A stretch of DNA of 64,000 nt from Neoluteolibacter marinus (GTDB lineage: Bacteria > Verrucomicrobiota > Verrucomicrobiia > Verrucomicrobiales > Akkermansiaceae). The DNA lies in the NCBI RefSeq assembly GCF_014904755.1, contig NZ_JACZFQ010000072.1:1-64000 (forward strand), written 5' to 3'. The position numbers and the translations under genes were made by a program. The notes beneath the pieces were generated by a model. It was given only the letters and a program-made list of their open reading frames with translations, ran no database searches and was not told the origin of the DNA. Shown in pieces: positions 18,391-26,194 of this stretch (position 1 is the stretch's first letter; each line of letters starts with the position of its first letter).

Positions 18391-19400
18391 CCCCGATCCT
18401 CTCCGTCCGCGACCTCAAGGTGCACTTCCCGGTTTCGGGAGGCTTGCTGATGCGCCAGATCGGCTCCGTGCGCGCTGTCGACGGGGTTTCATTCGAAATT
18501 GCGCCCGGCGAGACCCTCGGCTTGGTGGGGGAGTCGGGTTGCGGGAAATCGACCTTGGGAAAGACGATCGTCCGTCTGAACGACCCGAATGCCGGCTCGG
18601 TTGCCTTTGACGGCCGGGACATCACCCGGCTCAGCCGGCGGGCCATGCGTCCGCTGCGGCGGGACATCCAGATGATTTTCCAGGATCCGGTGGAATCGCT
18701 GAATGCCAGGCACAGCGTGCGGGAGATCCTCGAGGAACCGCTGATCATCCACGGCTACGGGAATGCCCAGGCCCGCCGCAAGCGGGTGGACGAGGTGCTG
18801 GAGCGCGTCGGACTGCAAAGCGCGGCGGCCGACCGGTATCCGTTCGAATTTTCCGGCGGCCAGCGGCAACGGATCGGCATTGCCCGCGCGATCGCCCTGA
18901 AGCCAAAGCTGATCATTTGCGACGAGCCGGTGTCGGCGCTGGATGTTTCCGTGCAGTCGCAGGTGCTGAACCTCCTTTTGGAGCTGCAGCAGGACATGGG
19001 GCTCTCCTACCTTTTCATCGCCCATGACCTGGCAGTGGTGAAGCACATCTCCGACCGGGTGGCCGTGATGTATCTGGGAAAAATCGTCGAAATGGCCGAC
19101 GCCGAGACGATTTACCGGGAGCCGAAGCACGCCTACACCAAGGCCCTTCTTTCGGCGATTCCCGAGCCGGACCCGACTCTGGAGAAGAGCCGCATCTTGC
19201 TCGAAGGCGATGTGCCGTCGCCAATCGATCCGCCGAAGGGAAGTGCCTTCGGTCACCGGATCCAGCACCCGGGATACAAGGACACGATCGGGGCCGATCT
19301 GTCGCTCCGGGAAATCGATCCCGGGCACTGGGTCGCCGCGGATCCCTGTTGCCTCGAGCCGAAGGACTGGGCGAGGGTGTCCGGGGGCGTCGTCAAATAG
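18387..19400 (+). CDS. oppF: Peptide ABC transporter ATPase (OppF/DppF type)
   Basis: The start ATG 18387 overlaps the oppD stop (ATGA), giving 337 residues; an upstream in-frame start would lie inside oppD. Walker [10 protein letters not shown], signature FSGGQRQRI, Walker B LIICDEPVSALDVS and switch region LFIAHDLAVV are all intact, so it should be an active ATPase. The C-terminal region departs from the family: where OppF usually has a Cys-containing FHTRCP-type motif, this protein has GSAFGHRIQHP, and its only nearby cysteines are the pair in ADPCC. Last gene of the plus operon. Confidence 0.92.
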   Translation: MTPILSVRDLKVHFPVSGGLLMRQIGSVRAVDGVSFEIAPGETLGLVGESGCGKSTLGKTIVRLNDPNAGSVAFDGRDITRLSRRAMRPLRRDIQMIFQDPVESLNARHSVREILEEPLIIHGYGNAQARRKRVDEVLERVGLQSAAADRYPFEFSGGQRQRIGIARAIALKPKLIICDEPVSALDVSVQSQVLNLLLELQQDMGLSYLFIAHDLAVVKHISDRVAVMYLGKIVEMADAETIYREPKHAYTKALLSAIPEPDPTLEKSRILLEGDVPSPIDPPKGSAFGHRIQHPGYKDTIGADLSLREIDPGHWVAADPCCLEPKDWARVSGGVVK

Positions 19401-19433
19401 CCGGCGGGAGGAGGATCCGGAGCCGGCGGCTGC

Positions 19434-19520
19434 TCAAGGGCAGTTGATGAAGAGCAGGGTGACCACCGAGTAGAAGGTCACGAGGGCCAAGAGCAGGCCG
19501 AGGGGAAAACGGGGTTTCAT
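19434..19520 (-). CDS. Possible 28-residue hydrophobic miniprotein
   Basis: A minus-strand frame from ATG 19520 to TGA 19434 encodes MKPRFPLGLLLALV followed by a further hydrophobic stretch, ending INCP. It looks like one membrane helix with a positive N-terminus. No Shine-Dalgarno-like sequence precedes it. It lies 39 bases downstream of another small minus frame, so they could form one transcript. Alternatively it is chance: short hydrophobic frames arise easily. Confidence 0.35.
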   Translation of the reverse strand: MKPRFPLGLLLALVTFYSVVTLLFINCP

Positions 19521-19559
19521 TGCGGAGGGGAAGGGTAAAGGGGGGGGAGGGCGATCCGA

Positions 19560-19724
19560 TCAAGCGACCTGGGTCGTGACCGGACGGCTGAGTTCGGGAG
19601 CCGCGTCGGCCATGCGCACCTTGCGTTTGCCCTTTTCCTGGGGGATCCAGCCGATGCTGGTCCCGGTGATGGCAAGGGCGAGGACGAGGCGGGGGATGAA
19701 GTTGGAGCGGTTGGCGATCTTCAT
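19560..19724 (-). CDS. Possible 54-residue small membrane or exported protein
   Basis: A minus-strand frame with ATG at 19724 (a longer open frame continues to 19829 but that part is not protein-like). The product starts MKIANRSNFIPRLVLALAIT, one hydrophobic segment (about residues 10-27) after a basic N-terminus, then a polar Lys/Arg-rich tail. It could be a single-pass membrane protein or a short secreted peptide. I do not recognise a family. It occupies an otherwise empty 442-base gap between oppF and purD. Confidence 0.4.
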   Translation of the reverse strand: MKIANRSNFIPRLVLALAITGTSIGWIPQEKGKRKVRMADAAPELSRPVTTQVA

Positions 19725-19842
19725 GGCGACAGAATGCCGTGGATGGTGCCATGGAACCATTACGTCATGACGGATTACGCAAACGCGTAGGGTCAATTGG
19801 GAGTTGAGTCCGGCGCTTCCATCACCCAAAACCGCCGCGAGA

Positions 19843-21099
19843 ATGAAGATCGTCGTGGTGGGAAAGGGAGGGCGCGAGCATGCGCTGCTGAGGGCGCTGT
19901 CCGAATCGCCGGAGAAGCCGGAGCTCTATTGCTTTCCGGGCAGTTCCGCGATTTTCCAGATCGCCAGCCCGGTCGATGCCGACGGGCTTGAATCTCTGGT
20001 CGCCTGGATGGCTGCGAATGCCATCGACCTCTGTGTCGCGGGCGAGGAGAGCTACCTGGTGAAGGGCGAGGGGCTCGCGAACCTCTGCGAGAAGGCCGGC
20101 ATCCCGTGTTGGGGGCCGCACCTGCAGTCCGCCCAACTCGAGGCCAGCAAGGAATTCGCCAAGTTGTTCCTGGAACGCCACGGTATCCCGACCGCCAAGG
20201 CCAGCGCCTGCGAGACCTTGGAAAAGACGGTCGCGGCCATCGGCGGGAAGTTTCCCACCGTTCTCAAGTTCGATGGCCTGGCTGCCGGCAAGGGCGTGGC
20301 GGTGTGCATGGTCGAACAGGAAGCCACCGATTTCCTCGACGAGGTCTTCGTCCAGAAGCGCTTCGGCCCCGGCCGCGTGCTGGTGGAAGATTTCCTCACC
20401 GGCCCGGAAGTTTCGATTTTCGCAGCGATCGTCGACGACCGCTACCTGATCTTCACCCCGGCCCGCGATTACAAGCGGATTGGCGAGGGGGATGCCGGCG
20501 CCAATACCGGCGGCATGGGCGCCGTCGCCAGCCGCAAGTTGATCCCGGCGGAACTTTTGGCGGAGATTGAAAAGAACATCGTCGCTCCGACCGTGGCCGG
20601 GCTCCGCAAGGACGGCCTGCCGTACCGCGGGTTCCTCTACTTCGGACTGATGCTGACGCCGGAGGGGCCGAAGGTCATCGAGTACAACTGCCGCTTCGGC
20701 GATCCCGAATGCCAGGCGGTGATGCCGCTGGTAAAGGGCGATCTCGCGGGCTTCTGCCTGGCCGGGGCAAAGGGTGAGTTGAAGCCGGAGCTTGTTTCCT
20801 TCGACGAAGGCTGGAGCGTCTGCGTGGTGTTGGCGTCCGCGGGCTACCCGGAGAGCTCGCATTCCGGGGACCGGATCTCCGGGTTGGACAGCGTCGGCGA
20901 TGCCCGCGTTTACCATGCCGGGACGCTGCTCAACGCGGACGGGGTTTGGGAAACCAACGGCGGTCGCGTTTTGGCGGTGGTCGCCGGAGGGGAGAACCGC
21001 CATGCTGCCGTCACTGCGGCCCACGCCGCCGCCGATGGTGTCGAATTCGACGGCATGCAGCGCCGCCGCGACATCGGAATCCTCAATTTCACCGACTGA
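19843..21099 (+). CDS. purD: Phosphoribosylamine-glycine ligase (GAR synthetase)
   Basis: A 418-residue ATP-grasp enzyme that joins glycine to phosphoribosylamine, the second step of purine synthesis. ATG 19843 (MKIVVVGKGGREHALLRAL) fits the family N-terminus; a TTG upstream at 19804 adds unlike residues. Marks: LKFDGLAAGKGVAVC (about residues 142-156), NTGGMGAVAS and the VIEYNCRFGDPECQ metal/ATP motif. Its stop overlaps the pyrR start (TGATG), so purine and pyrimidine genes are co-expressed here. Confidence 0.96.
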   Translation: MKIVVVGKGGREHALLRALSESPEKPELYCFPGSSAIFQIASPVDADGLESLVAWMAANAIDLCVAGEESYLVKGEGLANLCEKAGIPCWGPHLQSAQLEASKEFAKLFLERHGIPTAKASACETLEKTVAAIGGKFPTVLKFDGLAAGKGVAVCMVEQEATDFLDEVFVQKRFGPGRVLVEDFLTGPEVSIFAAIVDDRYLIFTPARDYKRIGEGDAGANTGGMGAVASRKLIPAELLAEIEKNIVAPTVAGLRKDGLPYRGFLYFGLMLTPEGPKVIEYNCRFGDPECQAVMPLVKGDLAGFCLAGAKGELKPELVSFDEGWSVCVVLASAGYPESSHSGDRISGLDSVGDARVYHAGTLLNADGVWETNGGRVLAVVAGGENRHAAVTAAHAAADGVEFDGMQRRRDIGILNFTD

Positions 21100-21629
21100 T
21101 GAGCCGCATTCTCGGACCCGACGATATCGACGAAGGGATCGTCAAGCTGGCGACCGCGATCCGCGAGCGCACGGCCGGCCGGCCGATCGCGCTGGTGGGC
21201 ATCCGCAGCCGCGGTGACGAGGTGGCGGAGCGGGTTTGCAACCGCTTGGCCGAGGACGACCGGGAGCTCGAGATGGGGGTGCTCGACATCTCGCTCTATC
21301 GCGACGACTACGAGCATTTGCACGAAAATCCCAAGCTGCAGGAAAGCGACATCCCGTTTACCGTCGACGGCGCGCACATCATCCTGGTCGACGATGTCCT
21401 TTTCACCGGCCGCACGATCCGCGCCGCACTGGATGCGCTCTCCGACTACGGTCGCCCGGCGAAAGTCGAGCTGGCGACCTTGATCGACCGCGGTCACCGC
21501 GAAATGCCGATCCAGCCGGACTACACCGGCATCCTGCTGGAGACCGCCCGGCATGATCACGTGCATGTTTCCTTGGAAGGTGCCGACGGCGAGGACAAGA
21601 TCGAGATCGTCGCCAAGAACCCCGACTGA
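21099..21629 (+). CDS. pyrR: PyrR: pyrimidine operon regulator / uracil phosphoribosyltransferase
   Basis: A 176-residue phosphoribosyltransferase-fold protein. The PRPP-binding loop is IILVDDVLFTGRTIRAAL (about residues 90-107), and IALVGIRSRGDEVAERV and LIDRGHREMPIQPDYTG are classic PyrR segments. PyrR binds pyr mRNA leaders with UMP/UTP and also makes UMP from uracil and PRPP. Start ATG 21099 is coupled to the purD stop. pyrB follows one gene later, which supports a pyrimidine role. I found no obvious PyrR-type attenuator leader in front of this operon. Confidence 0.94.
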   Translation: MSRILGPDDIDEGIVKLATAIRERTAGRPIALVGIRSRGDEVAERVCNRLAEDDRELEMGVLDISLYRDDYEHLHENPKLQESDIPFTVDGAHIILVDDVLFTGRTIRAALDALSDYGRPAKVELATLIDRGHREMPIQPDYTGILLETARHDHVHVSLEGADGEDKIEIVAKNPD

Positions 21630-21631
21630 CC

Positions 21632-22306
21632 ATGCTTCCCGAACGCCGGAAATCCGCCGAGGAAATCGCGAAACTCCGCGAGTCAATCGGCGTTCCCGGC
21701 AGCGAACCGGTGGCTGCGGAGAAGGCGTCCGAACCGGAGATTCCGGTGACCGATGTTTTTGAACCGGCCCCGGCCGAGGAGGAATCTTCCAAGCCGGTCG
21801 AGGCGAAACCGGTAAGATCGTTGCGCAAATCGGAGCAGCAGCCGGGCAACCGCAAGCGCACCGCGCCCGCCAAGCCCGGCGCTCCGATCCCGGTCCGCCG
21901 CCACAGCGACCGGGAACTGATGGAAATGCGCCGCGTCCAGGCAACTCCGCCGGATCAGTCGATCGCCTATGTCCAGCAGCTTGCCGTGCCGTGGCCTTTC
22001 ATCCTGTTCGGCTACTTGTTGCCGCTGAGTGGTGCGCTGGTCGGGTGGTTCGCGGCCTGGGCGCCCGGGGTTCCGGAGCCGAACTTCATCGCCGGCTGGC
22101 TTGCCGACCTGTCGCGCCAGCCTTGGCTCGGGCAGGCTGGCTTCGGCCTGTTGATCGGATTCTGTGTCCTCTCCCTCGCGGCCGCGGGCTGGATCGCCCT
22201 GAAAAAGCCGCGCTCCCGCCACCACGCCGGCTTCATCTGCATCCTCGCCGTTCTCGTCTCCGTTTTCGGACTCATCCACCAATTGACACCTACTTATGGC
22301 CCGTAA
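21632..22306 (+). CDS. Unknown membrane protein with long disordered N-terminus
   Basis: A 224-residue protein starting 2 bases after the pyrR stop and overlapping the pyrB start by 11 bases. Residues 1-115 are charged and Pro/Glu/Lys-rich with no predicted fold. Three hydrophobic segments follow: about 121-145 (PWPFILFGYLLPLSGALVGW), 170-190 (GFGLLIGFCVLSLAAAGWIA) and 199-216. I do not recognise the family. Its place inside the pyr operon is tight, but whether it has a nucleotide-related role or is only carried there cannot be told. Confidence 0.8.
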   Translation: MLPERRKSAEEIAKLRESIGVPGSEPVAAEKASEPEIPVTDVFEPAPAEEESSKPVEAKPVRSLRKSEQQPGNRKRTAPAKPGAPIPVRRHSDRELMEMRRVQATPPDQSIAYVQQLAVPWPFILFGYLLPLSGALVGWFAAWAPGVPEPNFIAGWLADLSRQPWLGQAGFGLLIGFCVLSLAAAGWIALKKPRSRHHAGFICILAVLVSVFGLIHQLTPTYGP

Positions 22307-23237
22307 GGACCTCCTTGACCTCGTTTCACTCGACCGGGAAGAGATCGATCTCATCCTCGATCAAGCCGTCCCGTTCAAAGAGCTCTTCACCCGTTCCGTG
22401 AAGAAAGTCCCGGCCCTCAAGGGCAAGTCCGTCCTGATGTTGTTCTACGAGCCGAGCACCCGCACCCACTCCTCCTTCGAGGTCGCGGCGAAGCGCCTGT
22501 CGGCGGATGTCACCAGCTTCGACGTGTTCCAGTCGTCGATTGTCAAAGGGGAGTCCGTCCGCGAGACCATCGAGACCCTGCAGGCGATGCGCACCGACTA
22601 CATTGTCGTCCGGCACGGCCGTAGCGGCTTGCCCGGGATGATCGCCGGCATGACCAAGGCCAGCGTCATCAATGCCGGAGACGGTTCGCACGCCCACCCG
22701 ACCCAGGGTCTTCTGGACGCCTTCACCCTGAAGGAAATCTACCCGGATCTCACCGGCAAGAAGGTGCTGATCGTGGGCGACATCCTACACAGCCGTGTCG
22801 CACGCTCCACCAGCACCGTGCTCAAGCGTCTCGGGGCACAGGTCGCCTACCTTGGCCCCGGTTCACTGGTTCCGAAGGCGGGGCCGGACAACATCAAGCG
22901 CTTCACCGATTACGACGAGGCGATGAAATGGGGACCCGAGGTCGTTTACCTGTTGCGCGTCCAGATGGAGCGCCAGGACGTCCAGTATTTCCCCAGCTTG
23001 CGCGAGTATCACAAGGTTTACGGGGTGACCACCGAGCGGCTGAAACAAATCGACGACCGTGGGATCTACCTCATGCATCCCGGCCCGGTGAACCGAGGGG
23101 TGGAGCTCTGTGATGCCGCCCTCGACTACTCGCGCAGCCTCATCAACCGCCAGGTCGAGAATGGCATCGCGGTCCGCATGGCGGTGCTCTACTCGCTCAA
23201 GCCGGGCGGCGAGGGAAAGATCGAAGGCGGTGCCTGA
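22296..23237 (+). CDS. pyrB: Aspartate carbamoyltransferase catalytic chain
   Basis: A 313-residue enzyme that makes carbamoyl-aspartate from carbamoyl phosphate and aspartate. The carbamoyl-phosphate motif is FYEPSTRTHSSFE (about residues 50-62); also GDGSHAHPTQGLLD, LRVQMERQ and the C-terminal MHPGPVNRGVE. It ends the four-gene operon; no pyrI or pyrC-like gene follows, and a converging gene ends 18 bases away. Length is normal for the unregulated, PyrR-type bacterial class. Confidence 0.96.
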   Translation: MARKDLLDLVSLDREEIDLILDQAVPFKELFTRSVKKVPALKGKSVLMLFYEPSTRTHSSFEVAAKRLSADVTSFDVFQSSIVKGESVRETIETLQAMRTDYIVVRHGRSGLPGMIAGMTKASVINAGDGSHAHPTQGLLDAFTLKEIYPDLTGKKVLIVGDILHSRVARSTSTVLKRLGAQVAYLGPGSLVPKAGPDNIKRFTDYDEAMKWGPEVVYLLRVQMERQDVQYFPSLREYHKVYGVTTERLKQIDDRGIYLMHPGPVNRGVELCDAALDYSRSLINRQVENGIAVRMAVLYSLKPGGEGKIEGGA

Positions 23238-23255
23238 TAAGGCCCGGAGGGTGGC

Positions 23256-25460
23256 TCAATAGCCGAGACGCTTCTCCAACTCGAGGTCAGGAGAGGCTCC
23301 ACGCTCCATCGCGTTGCGGTAATACTCAAGTCCCTGCTTCTTGCGGCCTTGTTCCGCGTAGAGGAAGGCGAGGTTGAAGTAGGCCTGATCGAGGGTGTCG
23401 TCGAACTCGAGGGCGGACTTGAACTCGGCCTCCGCCTTGTCCTCCTGGCCGAGATCGAAGAACAACTTGCCGAGGAGAACCCGGCCGTCGGCGTTCGACG
23501 GGGCGAGCTCGACGCTGCGCTTGTAGGCATCCAGCGCCGGTCCGTAGTCCTGCAGCTTGGTCAGCGAGAAGCCGAGCATGCGGTAGGCATAGGGGTTGGT
23601 CCCGTTGATCGCGACCGCGTCGCTGAAGACCTGCGCCGCAGCGGCGGGATCGTTCAAGCGGAGGTGGACATTGCCCAGCCGGCACATCGTGTTGGTGTCC
23701 CCGGGATTGCGCTCGAGGACCAGCTCGAAGAGCTCGCGGCAGGACTGGAAGCGATCGTTGACGTAGGCGCGGGTGGCGGCGTCGGTGTAGGGAAGGTTCT
23801 CCTGTTCGAGCTGGGCGACGCTGGCATTGACCTGATCGCGGGGACGACGGAACGGCGACACGAACTCGTCGTCGACCTTGCGGTTGCGGACGACGTTCAT
23901 CTCGTCCGGGCTCAACGCGAGCTCGGTGCCATTGAAAAGGTCCAGGGCTTCCCGGATGGAATCGTCGTTCTCGGCCTTGTCGCCAACCGCCTCGACCAGC
24001 AGCTCGGCGGCCTGGCGGCGGCGGTCCTGGATGCGGAGCTGCTTCTGGATGATCGAGCGAAGCATTTCCGCTTCTGCCGGATCGGCGCCGGAGCTGGCGA
24101 GGCCGCCTGCTTCGGCGCGGAGGCGTGCTTCCAGGTCGGCCATCCGCTTGTCCTGGGCGGCCTTCTCCCGCTTGAAGTCGTTGATATTGCCCTTGGCGAT
24201 GGCGAGGTCGCGCATCGCATCCAGCAACTGGTCCTGGGTGGCGTTGTTGCTCTTGTTGAGCCGGTCGACCTGCTCGTTGGCTTCGCGGAGCTGCTTGGCG
24301 AGGCCCATGTTCTGGTCGATCAACTGCTGGATCCGGCTGCCTTCGTTGAGGTTGAGCAAGGCGGCCATGTTGGCGTTCTCCCGCAGCAAGTTGTCGCGCT
24401 CGACTTCGAGGTCCTGGAACGACGACTGCACCTCCTTGAGGGTGTTCTCCAAGGAGGCGATTTTCTGGTTGGCGCGAGCCAACTCGTCGTTCTTGCCCCG
24501 CAGCTGATCCTGCAATTTGCGGAGCTGTTTGTGTTGGCTGGCGATGACCTCGTTCTGGGTCTTGCGCTCATCCTCGAGGCTCTTCTGGAGATCCGCCGCC
24601 TGCTGGGCCAGCCGGGTGCGCTCGGCCTGAAGGGCATCAACTTGGGCTCGGGCGGTGCGGGTTTCCGCTTGGCTTTGGTCGAGGGCCTGCGCCATGGCCG
24701 CCTTTTCGCGCTCGAGCGATTCAATCTGCCCGTTGAGGCGACGCATGTCTTGTTGCAGGGGCTCCGAGGCCATGCGGCTGCGGAGCTTGGCGAGTTCATC
24801 CTGGGCCCGCTTCATTTCGGCCCGGGCGAGGTCGCGCTGGGTGGTGAGGTCGCGGGCACGCGAGGCGTTGCGATCGGCGGCTCCCGGATTTCCTTTCCCG
24901 GCAAGGTCCTGCTCCAGCTCCTTGACCCGCTGTTCCAGTTCAACGATGCGGCGCGACTCGAGGGTCTCGACCTTTTGAGTCGGTTGAACCGGCGCTTCCG
25001 GCAGTTGGCTGTCCTGGAGAGCCGGGGCCTCGCCTTCCATCACGCCGGTGCGAAGGCCGCCCTCCAACTCGGCGATGGCGCGGTTCTTGTGGTCGCGCTC
25101 CTTCACGACCTCGGGACCGATGTCGTTGATGAAATCCGTCGTCTGGTCGCGGCGGCCCTTGACCATCTCCGGCTTCCAGAGCGGGTAGTAGGTGGCGACG
25201 CTGTCGAAGAGCTGCTGGGCGCGGCGGAGCTTCTCGTAGGCCTCGGTGAACTTCTTGTCGGCACGCAATTTCTCGGCGTCACGGGACAGCAGCCAACCTT
25301 GGAAATAGACGTCCGACGGATCGAAATGGGCCGGGGCGTCCTTGGTGGGAGTCAGCGGGCCGGGCTCCTGTCCGCGCGCCGGCGTGGACCAGGCGCCCAC
25401 GCTCAAGGCACAGGCGAGTAATCCGGCACGACCGGTGGAACGGAAGAGGCTCCGACGCAT
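23256..25460 (-). CDS. Exported coiled-coil / TPR protein
   Basis: A 734-residue protein with a signal peptide (cleavage after about residue 30, STPARGQ). Residues about 55-130 hold a helical pair (EKLRADKKFTEAYEKLRRAQ) resembling a TPR unit. Residues about 155-480 are a long coiled coil rich in Glu, Gln, Lys and Arg. Residues about 585-730 form three to four TPR units, for example AYRMLGFSLTKLQDYGPALD and VLLGKLFFDLGQEDKAEAEF. It is likely periplasmic and scaffold-like. No enzymatic motif is visible and I cannot name a pathway. It stands alone, convergent with pyrB. Confidence 0.85.
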   Translation of the reverse strand: MRRSLFRSTGRAGLLACALSVGAWSTPARGQEPGPLTPTKDAPAHFDPSDVYFQGWLLSRDAEKLRADKKFTEAYEKLRRAQQLFDSVATYYPLWKPEMVKGRRDQTTDFINDIGPEVVKERDHKNRAIAELEGGLRTGVMEGEAPALQDSQLPEAPVQPTQKVETLESRRIVELEQRVKELEQDLAGKGNPGAADRNASRARDLTTQRDLARAEMKRAQDELAKLRSRMASEPLQQDMRRLNGQIESLEREKAAMAQALDQSQAETRTARAQVDALQAERTRLAQQAADLQKSLEDERKTQNEVIASQHKQLRKLQDQLRGKNDELARANQKIASLENTLKEVQSSFQDLEVERDNLLRENANMAALLNLNEGSRIQQLIDQNMGLAKQLREANEQVDRLNKSNNATQDQLLDAMRDLAIAKGNINDFKREKAAQDKRMADLEARLRAEAGGLASSGADPAEAEMLRSIIQKQLRIQDRRRQAAELLVEAVGDKAENDDSIREALDLFNGTELALSPDEMNVVRNRKVDDEFVSPFRRPRDQVNASVAQLEQENLPYTDAATRAYVNDRFQSCRELFELVLERNPGDTNTMCRLGNVHLRLNDPAAAAQVFSDAVAINGTNPYAYRMLGFSLTKLQDYGPALDAYKRSVELAPSNADGRVLLGKLFFDLGQEDKAEAEFKSALEFDDTLDQAYFNLAFLYAEQGRKKQGLEYYRNAMERGASPDLELEKRLGY

Positions 25461-25543
25461 AGGGCGGGCAAACTAGGAAAGCCGCGGAGCGGCGGCAAGG
25501 GGGAAATCGGGCCGGGCGGAGGCGTTAGACGGCGGAAATTACG

Positions 25544-26194
25544 CTACTTCCTGAGGAGTCGGGGCGGGACCTCGATGACCTGGTCTCCCGGTGCGACAAA
25601 GATCCGGTCGTCCTTGCGGGGCTCGACGATCGCGCCGCCGGTAAAGCTGCCGAAAGACGGGAGAACGAGCATCTCGCCGCGGATCAGGAAACAGGGAAGT
25701 CGCAGCGAGGTGCGCTTGCCATCGGCGATCCGGGCCACCGGATGCCAGTGTGCCGCGATGGTCGGCCGATCGTCCCTTGCCTCGCCGGGGTCGTGGACGA
25801 TGTGAAAGCCGGCGGCTTCGATGGACGGGACCGGTTCGAGTTTCGCGGGCAAACGGGCGATCTTCCGGTCGTGGTTGCCGATCACCAGCTGAACCGGAAT
25901 CCCCAGCTTTTCCATGAACGATTCAAGCGACTGTTCGATGGCGGTGGTGAGGCCGGCGGGGGAGTGGAAGAGGTCGCCATCGATGATGAGCCGCGACGCA
26001 TTCTGTTGCTGGCAAAGAGTCGCGAGACTGGCCAGGTCCGAGTCGCTATCACCCTCCGGAATCGCGAGCCCCTTGGCCTGAAATGCGATGGCCTTTCCCA
26101 AGTGAAGATCCGCCACAACGAGGGTCCGATCCGCGAGAAGAACCGCCTTTTCTGGAAGTAGTTCAATCGTTTGTTCAAGGAGTGCTGTGGTCAT
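25544..26194 (-). CDS. pdeM: Ligase-associated DNA-damage-response endonuclease PdeM
   Basis: A 216-residue calcineurin-like metallophosphoesterase. Metal motifs: VADLHLGK (about residues 28-35), IDGDLFHSP, VIGNHDRKI and the C-terminal AHWHPVAR. This matches the PdeM family found with LPD helicase, exonuclease and ATP-dependent ligase. Its ATG overlaps the stop of the helicase gene (ATGA), so the two are coupled. The ligase and exonuclease partners are not in the window. Confidence 0.9.
   Translation of the reverse strand: MTTALLEQTIELLPEKAVLLADRTLVVADLHLGKAIAFQAKGLAIPEGDSDSDLASLATLCQQQNASRLIIDGDLFHSPAGLTTAIEQSLESFMEKLGIPVQLVIGNHDRKIARLPAKLEPVPSIEAAGFHIVHDPGEARDDRPTIAAHWHPVARIADGKRTSLRLPCFLIRGEMLVLPSFGSFTGGAIVEPRKDDRIFVAPGDQVIEVPPRLLRK

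Noticed and set aside
19725-19842. PyrR-binding attenuator in front of purD
   Set aside because: No sequence like the PyrR anti-antiterminator consensus and no overlapping hairpins with a T-run were found.
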